A DNA stretch of 64,000 nucleotides from Hydnum rufescens UP504 (Eukaryota; Basidiomycota; Agaricomycetes; Cantharellales; Hydnaceae), in assembly GCA_014904985.1 (NCBI GenBank), contig MU128957.1, forward strand, positions 233,213 to 297,212. Direction: 5' to 3'. Positions within the stretch are counted from its first letter, which is position 1. Each line of letters begins with the position of its first letter. The translations under genes were made by a program, and so were the position numbers. This document shows, piece by piece, positions 57,825-64,000 of the stretch. Below the pieces are notes generated by a model. That model saw only the letters and a program-made list of their open reading frames with translations. It made no database searches and was not told where the DNA came from.

Positions 57825-60470
57825 AATATTCCAACATACACCCAGTCTGTTAATGGCTGTATTGGATAGTAAGTGAAGGACCATTCAGCCAAACCTCATG
57901 TCTGATCCCTATAGTTGCAGCCTTCAGCATACATATGCAAGACACAACAAGGAGCCCAGCCAAACTGGCATGGGAATAGATCCTGAGAGTATTACCCCAG
58001 GCTCTGACATTGCAAATAAGATACATGCATTGGAAACACTTCAAAGTAAGTAGGGCTTGAAGTGCTGATTTTGATTGATCAAATAGATGAAATCCACTGT
58101 GGAAGATAAAAACATCCAGTATCAGAAAATGCGAAATTATGCCACTTCCAGCCTTTGGATGATCACATGACCAAATTATGAAATTAATTACAGCTACACC
58201 CAGAAACCAAATTCATTTTATAACTCCATCAGTTTTGATCAGAAACACTTGCCCATATAACTCTTAGAAAGCTATGATTCACACCTTTCAAACAGCACCA
58301 AACCCAAGTTGAACAGATCAAAACTGCACTCTCCAGACTGATCTTACTGTTAAAATTCAAATGTCCCAATATTTAATGAATTTCTCCATCATTTCACATC
58401 CAATCCTCTCAGAACCACCACACCTAGAAAGATGTTAAAAGTCTGCATCGAATGGTACTGGCAATGCCAAGAACAGATCAAAAATGTGCTCTACAGAATG
58501 ATATTACTGCTAAAATCAACACCCACCAGTATTTAACAAATTTCTCCATCAGTTCACATCCAATCTGCTCAGAACCACCATTCCCAGAAAGCTGTTAAAA
58601 GTCCACATCTAATGGCACTAAAAACACCTACTATGGATATGAACTGCTGTCTCTGCATCAAATCCCATCCCATGCATTTGTTCCTATTATTAACCAGTGA
58701 CAAAAACACCTTAACCACTGGACTAGGCTCAGATTAATCTCCAAAACCTGGAGATGTCCCTTAATTTCACTTCCCATGAGCTCCAGGATACATCACAAGA
58801 CCAGTGACATCATGCTCCAACTACTCCACAAGCTCAGCAAATTAGTGACATCATTCCTTTCAGGATTCCTTTTGTTCTCTCTATGAATGACATCACTATG
58901 ACATAACACTCTATGGATGACTCAGCTATGACCACATTATGACATCATTTTGTTATTTCTCTTTTGTTCTACTCCACTATGATCTCACAGCTTTATTACT
59001 CTTTTGTTCTTGCTCCATGCACAGCCACCTTCAGAAAGGTATATAAGCTAGCAGATTTTCTTGTACCCCCCAATCTCCTCACTCTGGAAATCAACCACTG
59101 TCAACTACTGTCAACCATTCTGCTTATAATCTAAAGAACAGTCTATCTAAAGCCATCTGGAGCTAAGTCATCTTCAAAGTTGTTGAGACCAAGCTACTGG
59201 AAGCCCTCTACACAAAATACTAAAGCCAAGGATAGTTGCAGAACCTTAGGTTAGAGTTGCTGGACATCCAAGGAAAAGTAAGCATAACAAAATATGAGTC
59301 AGGAAAGAAGAAAGAAGAAAGAAGAATACTAACAAGACTAACCAAGCACTGAACATTCTATAACCCACAGATATCTGCATTTTGACCAGGAGAACATAAA
59401 CAAGAACACACAAATATCAGTAAACAAACCAATGCAACACAAACACATATAAGCCTTCCTATAAGCATCAACAATATATCATTGACTACAGCTAGTCCAT
59501 ATCACTTCCTATTCTCCACTGAACACATACACATCTTGCAGAGAGTGATCAACCATTGAAGTGAACCAACCCATTTGAATGACAACAAAAACACAGTCTC
59601 CCATCTACACACTGGCTGAACCAGATTTTGATTTGACAGTCATTGGAGCTCCCAACCCTTCTTCTATACTGCACTGAATTCCCCTGGTGGGATGACCTCA
59701 ACCTGATGTGGCATGAGATGCCCAAATACACAACCCATCTTCTCTTGAATTCTGGGGCCAGTGCCACTCAGCTTACAAGTGACCTGGAGCATCTCACATC
59801 AAACAGTGTACACCCAACAGATGAAATTGACACAACCCCAGTGGTGCCACTTGAGGACAATGAATTTGTTGATGGCCAGGACCAGGAGACTGAAGAGAGC
59901 CCAGGGGCAGTCAAACCATGGGTAAGAGTAACTATTTCTGAAGACTGCTTATACTGATTACTGTTGGCTATAAGAACTCAGAATTTTCTGTGGACTATCA
60001 GGATGTGACCTCACCCACCGCAGACAGCCCAATCCCTCCCCACTCAACTGGATCTCCCTCTGCCACACACATGCTGACTATGAGGAGCACAAAGGAGAAG
60101 ACTCCAGCCCCTCCAGGAGTTGAGCTTCCTGGGCCTAAGTCCTTGCAGGCACACCCATGCCAAAAGCACACTGACACCATTTCAGAGTTTAGTGAGGCCA
60201 CCCAACTGGACCAGTTACAGACACAATGAGAAAGTGATCAGTGGCATGAGGAGAAGATGGCAAAGATCTTGGCAAAGGGATAAAGGATGAAATGAAACAT
60301 GCTCATAAGCTTGCTGAATTAGAGTTACAAAAGGTGGAGCTTGCATCACATGCCTCAGGTGCAGGATACTTTTCCTCATCCCAACATGGCTTGGGAATGG
60401 ATTTTCATAATGGTGCACTGACCCCTAAGTCACTGCCAGATATTTTCAGCTTTCCAACACACCCTCAGTA
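57825..60470 (+). pseudogene. SANT/Myb-like protein, copy 2 (split)
   Basis: The left part (57825-58098) parallels 55625-55895, and the right part (59669-60470) reads EFPWWDDLNLMWHEMPKY, DLEHLTSNSVHPTDEID, EDNEFVDGQDQETEESPG and the charged tail HEEKMAKILAKG, AELELQKVELASHAS. The 1570-bp LTR-like unit lies between them. The WWDDLN block is a hallmark of the agaricomycete SANT-like family associated with PIF/Harbinger. The N-terminal exon is missing. A TGA in the tail again fits CGA decay or CAA change. Confidence 0.6.
58099..59668 (+). mobile_element. LTR-like unit, copy 2
   Basis: Relative of 44010-45539 in opposite orientation, starting GTGGAAGAT and ending CTTCTATA. The paralogous unoccupied site is CCACA at 55895-55899; the two flanking versions are CCACT (58094-58098) and CTGCA (59669-59673), which occupy the same position and fit a decayed 5-bp duplication. 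Three imperfect internal repeats carry CTGCATCGAATGGTACTGG-like cores (58260-58640). TATATAAG at 59040-59047 may be a promoter. Noncoding. Confidence 0.65.
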
Positions 60471-60659
60471 GCTTCATACTTAGTTTTCATAATAGTTCAA
60501 ACTCTAATAGCAGTAGGACAGGTTGTCTGTGCTACACATCACTATATAGCTCTTGAAAGAGAGCCTCCTGGACTAACCATCACTTCTGTTGGCCTAGTGT
60601 CTCACCCATGGCCAGTGCCTGACCATGCCAAAGAAAACCCTCCACCTCATTTGTAGGGT

Positions 60660-61140
60660 CTGCATTGTCCTCATCCTCAAGTCCAACATGTACCCAATCC
60701 CAGAATTCCTCATCCCCTACATCTTCAACTTGTGCTGTGAGTGAATGAATTACAAGACAAACATGAACCCATGCAAGTGCCCAGAAAAAGTCTTGTTCAG
60801 AGTTGATGTTCTGCCATAGGCCATGCAGAGATTGAAATCACCCTTTGAGGTACCCCATTGCATGCTCTAAGCATATACGAACCTAATTCAATGGATTAGA
60901 AGATGCAGGTAATATAGATACAAACAGAAGATACCCAGGAGAGGTGATAATTGAACTGGAAATTCTCTGGGATGAGCAAAAGGGCCTAACACACCATGAA
61001 GCCAGGCCATAAGCTGAGTCAGCCAGAGCCACTTGCCTTCATGAAAGAGTGTTTCAGACTGCTTGAAGGCCTGTGATTCTCAAAACACCATGGAATAATG
61101 TACACTCCCTGGGGGGCCTAGGATGTAATCAATAATATGA
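60660..61140 (-). pseudogene. PIF/Harbinger DDE transposase, C-terminal part
   Basis: Minus-strand reading: FKQSETLFHEGKWLW, then after a 1-nt shift ADSAYGLASWCVRPF (second Asp in ADSAY), NPLN-stop-VRICLEHAMGYLKG (Glu of the triad in RxxLEH) and FQSLHGLWQNINSEQDFFWAL, VCLVIHSL. This is the C-terminal part of a Harbinger DDE nuclease. It points towards the SANT-like gene, as expected for the two-gene layout of PIF/Harbinger. The N-terminal part with the first Asp is not seen. The Copia element inserted 18 bp upstream, though the gene was probably already truncated. Confidence 0.65.
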
Positions 61141-61157
61141 AGATCTGGTGTTGTAAC

Positions 61158-61280
61158 TGTCGAAAAAACTGGTCGGCAAGAGCCGAATACGTTACATAAT
61201 ACGTATATACACGACGGGGCCACTTATCTAAATACGGACAGGATACGATCGGGATCGTCTGCAGACCCAATCCGCTGACA
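61158..61280 (-). repeat. 3' LTR of the Copia element
   Basis: 123 bp, TG..CA ends. Differs from the other LTR by about four transitions and one indel. Confidence 0.92.
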
Positions 61281-61290
61281 CTCCCACTCG
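61281..61290 (-). promoter_or_regulatory. polypurine tract of the Copia element
   Basis: On the minus strand GAGTGGGAG directly precedes the 3' LTR, the position of the second-strand primer. Four further copies of the same motif lie upstream (61368-61377, 61412-61421, 61451-61460, 61528-61537). Confidence 0.65.
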
Positions 61291-61779
61291 CAGCGATAAT
61301 GATCAGGCGGGGGTGTAGCAATAAACAAAGAGAATGCAAGGAAAAATGGGGGGGGACAAGAGGAGTGCTCCCACTGAAGTAGGAAAAGGCGAGAAAATAA
61401 AAGGCAATTTGCTCCCACTTGAGTGAAAAAATGCAATATTGAGCAGAGAACTCCCACTGGAGCAAATGGACTGGGATGAGCGAGACAAAAAGATGAAGAA
61501 CAGAAAAGATGAGGCAGCAGGTATATACTCCCACTGGATTAAAGAACAGAGACATGGCAATAATTACCCCACAATCGCAAGTACCATGAGCCGAGAGTTC
61601 CAATCTCCCTCGCGCGAGTAATGGTGGATGTCTTGATAGTGTCGTGTGCCGAGAGCTGGACATCCAAATCCCCTCCGCACACCCGATCGACGAGCCGGAT
61701 CCATGGCAATCCCCTCGCCCGGGCACCACCTCCATCCCACCCAAAAGAAAACATGATGTGAGTACATCTGAGTACTCTT

Positions 61780-62608
61780 TTAGAACAGCTCAATAGATTT
61801 GCTATTGGCAACTGCAATGGTAGCAGTTTCGGCATGAATGGGGGCAGGGGCCATACAGTCACGCGCAAAGTGGCCAGGCTGTTGACAGCGGTAACAACGG
61901 TTACCCTTCTTGGTGTCGTCTGCCGGCTTTGAGTTTGCTGACTTTGAGTCTGCCGGGGTCTTTACTCCACTAGGTTTCCCACGGCCACTTTTGGCAACAT
62001 TCGCAGTGATTCGGTAATCAAGTTCACCCTCTTTTAGCCGCATCTCATACTCGAGGAGAGCAGCTGACACTTCGGATACGGTAGGTCGCCCATGACGGAT
62101 GATGAGGGCAGTGGCAACAGAGTCGTAGGAGGGGGGGAGGTTTGCAAGGAGGATGTCGGTGATATCTTGATCACTCACAGTGATCCCCATGGATCGGAGT
62201 TGGTTCGCATAGGTGGTGATGGTATTCAGGTAGTCCCCTACTGTGTCTCCAGGGCAAGCCGTGTGTTTTGCATTCGCTGCTTAATGGCAATTCGATTGGC
62301 AGCCGAGTTTTGCGAATAGAGTTGTTCGAGGGCACTCCATGCCGACGGTGCATCAGCACAGTTACGAATATGAATCGTTTGGTCCGGGTTCAGTGTCAGG
62401 CAAATAGCGGTATAGCCGTCCGCAGATTTGGCATTCCAATCCTCAAGACGCGCAAGATCAGTGTGGCAGGGTCTGGAAACCGAGCCATTAACAACCCCCA
62501 GCAGCCTGAGCGCATCATGATGAGCTGCATCTGAAAAGCCCAGTCATAGTAGTTATCTGCTCCAGACAACTTGGCTACAGCAGCCAGGAGGGCATTAACA
62601 TTTGACAT
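61780..62608 (-). pseudogene. gag: Copia Gag (UBN2-type) with zinc knuckle
   Basis: Starts MSNVNALLAAVAKLSGADNY. The gag core follows in a shifted frame: LARLEDWNAKSADGYTAI, LNPDQTIHIRNCADAPSAW and LEQLYSQNSAANRIAIKQRM. After another shift come LRSMGITVSDQDITDILLAN, LLEYEMRLKEGEL and the CCHC knuckle CYRCQQPGHFARDC near the end. Two 1-nt frameshifts (one at a GGGGG run near 62490, one near 62245) break it; sequence errors could explain them because the copy is otherwise young. Gag forms the particle and binds RNA through the knuckle. It ends ELF-stop before a short tail. Confidence 0.8.
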
Positions 62609-62660
62609 GGTGGCGGGTGGCAGGTACTAGCTTAGAAGGTGGTATACGCTACAGGGCGCA

Positions 62661-62673
62661 TGGGCCCATAACC
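62661..62673 (-). promoter_or_regulatory. primer-binding site, half initiator-tRNA type
   Basis: On the minus strand GGTTATGGGCCCA starts right after the 5' LTR. It is complementary to the anticodon arm of initiator tRNA-Met (around CCATAACC), as in Copia-like elements that prime from an internally cut tRNA. Confidence 0.6.
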
Positions 62674-62795
62674 TGTCGAAAAAACTGGTCGGCAAGAGCC
62701 AAATACGTTACATAATACGTATATACACGACGGGCCACTTATCTAAATACAGACAGGATACGATCAGGATCGTCTGCGGACCCAATCCGCTGACA
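62674..62795 (-). repeat. 5' LTR of the Copia element
   Basis: 122 bp, same ends as the other LTR. Confidence 0.92.
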
Positions 62796-62800
62796 GTAAC

Positions 62801-63243
62801 AAGCTGAATATTCACATTAGTATAAGGGGAACACTGGTGGCACAGATAATGTACTGTAAGGCTTAAAGAGTAGTTGGATTTGCAATAGGCTATTGCAAGG
62901 GGTCCCTGCAGGGGAATTTAGGACCTCCTGCGCCATGGGGTTGAAAACCCACCCCCGTGAGTCACAGGGGTAAAAGCCACGGGATACAAGGCGGGGTTGA
63001 AAAACCCAGGGGGACCCCACAGGGTTCCCGCAGGGTGCCAATTATCTGTATCTAGCTCTATATCAGCCCCAGGGGCCTCTACAATTTTTTTAAGGAGCTA
63101 TCTATTATTATATTATTATTATATACATGGAATAGGCTCACGGGCCTGTACAAGCTTGTGTCTGCTGGGCTCTTGGATTGGGTTGTGGGTGGCTTCACAC
63201 ATCCGTTTTTTGTGCAGGGGGTTTTTTCACAGGGCAAAGGTAT
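62801..63243. other. GC-rich lead-in to the hairpin array
   Basis: Contains GGGGTTGAAAACCCA-like motifs twice (62938, 62993) and several short G/C palindromes. The last part (from about 63170) already matches the exon-like part of the array units. No gene. Confidence 0.4.
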
Positions 63244-63960
63244 CTAGATCAGTAAATAATATGTTAACAATAATAAAAAACAGAGGCAGTGCCAAAAGAG
63301 CAGCTTCTGCTGCTCTTTTGGCACTGTTGTACATCTTGTAATTGAGAACTTACCAGGCATTACCACACACCCACCACAGTGGGGGTGTGGTACTGTATAT
63401 TAACCATCGACGTGTAGGTTGTGGGTGTTTGGGTGCTGGGGGGTTCTTGGGTCAGGTGGCGGGTGGCTGCGCACATCCATTTTTCATGTGGGGGAGTTTT
63501 TGCACAGGGCAAAGGTACCTAGATCAGTAAATAATACGTTAATAATAATAAAAAACAGAGGAGTGCCAAATGAGCAGCTTCTGCTGCTCTTTTGGCACTG
63601 TTGTATGTCCTGTAATTGAGAACTTACCAGGTATTACCACACACCCGCCACAGCGGGTGTGTGGTACTGTATATTAACCATCGACATGGAGATTGCAGGT
63701 GTTCAGGTGCTGGGTTCTTGGGTTGGGTGGCAGGTGGCTGCATACATCTGTTTTTCGTGCAGGGGGGTTTGTGTAGGGCAAAGGCACCTAGATCAGTAAA
63801 TAATACGTTAGTGATAATAAAAAACAAAGACAGTGCCAAAAGAGCAGCTTTTGCTGCTCTCTTGGCACCGGCAGGGTTAGATATACCTGATATTAACACA
63901 CACCCACTTCAGTGGGTGTGTGGTATGCAGTTTTGTCAATTGTTGTGTTCGGGGCTGGAC
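63244..63960 (-). repeat. second array of hairpin-exon/hairpin-intron units
   Basis: Three units with a period of about 270 bp. Minus-strand GT-AG intervals: 63353 to 63244 (110 nt), 63627 to 63519 (109 nt) and 63886 to 63788 (99 nt). Each starts GTAAGT or GTATAT, has a branch-like TTAAC or CACTAAC about 18 nt before the end and ends GATCTAG. Exon-like parts (160 and 165 nt) end in CCACACACCC hairpins. The array reaches the window edge, so its size is unknown. The motif order equals that of 34490-37440 although most of the sequence differs. Confidence 0.7.
63287..63326. repeat. perfect intron hairpin
   Basis: An 18-bp perfect stem (CAGTGCCAAAAGAGCAGC) closes on a TTCT loop. Near-identical hairpins lie at about 63562-63600 and 63830-63870. 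Confidence 0.85.
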
Positions 63961-64000
63961 ACTCGGGGCTTGGGTGGTTGTGCATTAAATTCATACCAAG

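Larger units (their letters stand above)
61158..62795 (-). mobile_element. gag-only Copia-type LTR retrotransposon, TSD GTAAC
   Basis: LTRs of 123 and 122 bp (61158-61280, 62674-62795), each TGTCGAAAAAACTGG to CCGCTGACA. GTAAC flanks both sides (61153-61157, 62796-62800). On the minus strand follow a primer site, a Gag reading frame and a short tail with purine-tract-like repeats. No reverse transcriptase, integrase or RNase H fits into the 1.39-kb interior. It resembles the gag-bearing non-autonomous elements called TR-GAG in plants. LTRs differ at only a few C/T or G/A sites and CpG is abundant, so it is young. Confidence 0.9.

Noticed and set aside
62661..62673. tRNA gene fragment
   Set aside because: The match to initiator tRNA-Met is limited to the anticodon arm and sits at the LTR edge, so it is a primer site, not a gene.

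Overview
This window is almost entirely a transposon graveyard from a basidiomycete fungus, most likely an Agaricomycete. The evidence is a CxC2-type cysteine cluster of KDZ transposases, a TET/JBP-like dioxygenase gene beside it, a Ngaro-type (DIRS order) retroelement, PIF/Harbinger, hAT and integrase-type transposases, introns of 49-56 nt, and strong CpG loss in old sequence with many CGA-to-TGA type stops. I recognise no host housekeeping gene, rRNA or tRNA. Family names come from remembered motifs, not searches.

Layout. 1-7471 and 13215-13765: degenerate copies of one CpG-containing repeat (R1). One copy is split by a TA-flanked MITE (7472-13214), which is itself split by a 5.3-kb Ngaro element (7634-12919) with A1/B1-A2-B2 split repeats, Gag-like, RT-RNase H and tyrosine recombinase ORFs. 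14556-16222: two LTR-like units of one family. 16904-17798: a decayed gene with a hexapeptide repeat. 17813-23345: a 5.5-kb palindrome with no spacer, carrying a 981-bp MITE in one arm only. 23346-34390 and 42253-43062: a gene neighbourhood of KDZ type with a CxC2 fragment, an RNase H1 N-terminal-like gene, a large gene with a heptad tract, a convergent unknown gene, and a TET/JBP-like gene. That last gene is cut by a young 7854-bp element (34391-42244; perfect 79-bp TIRs, 8-bp duplication). The insert holds an inverted copy of the neighbouring genes and a palindromic array of intron-like units. 43100-54500: decayed genes, an IS3EU-like integrase and a hAT transposase. 54942-61157: a PIF/Harbinger locus with two copies of a SANT-like gene and a DDE transposase, broken by a solo LTR and a 1.57-kb LTR-like insertion. 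61158-62795: a gag-only Copia element. 63244-64000: a second array of the intron-like units.

The most unusual feature is the pair of arrays at 34.5-37.4 kb and 63.2-63.9 kb. Each unit of about 270-290 bp has an exon-like part ending in a CCACACCC hairpin, followed at once by a GT-AG intron with branch-site-like motifs and a second hairpin with a GCAGC/GCTGC core. Exon lengths do not keep a reading frame, so the product, if transcribed, looks like structured noncoding RNA. A second theme is time-stamping: CpG content and paralogous empty sites within the window order most insertions.
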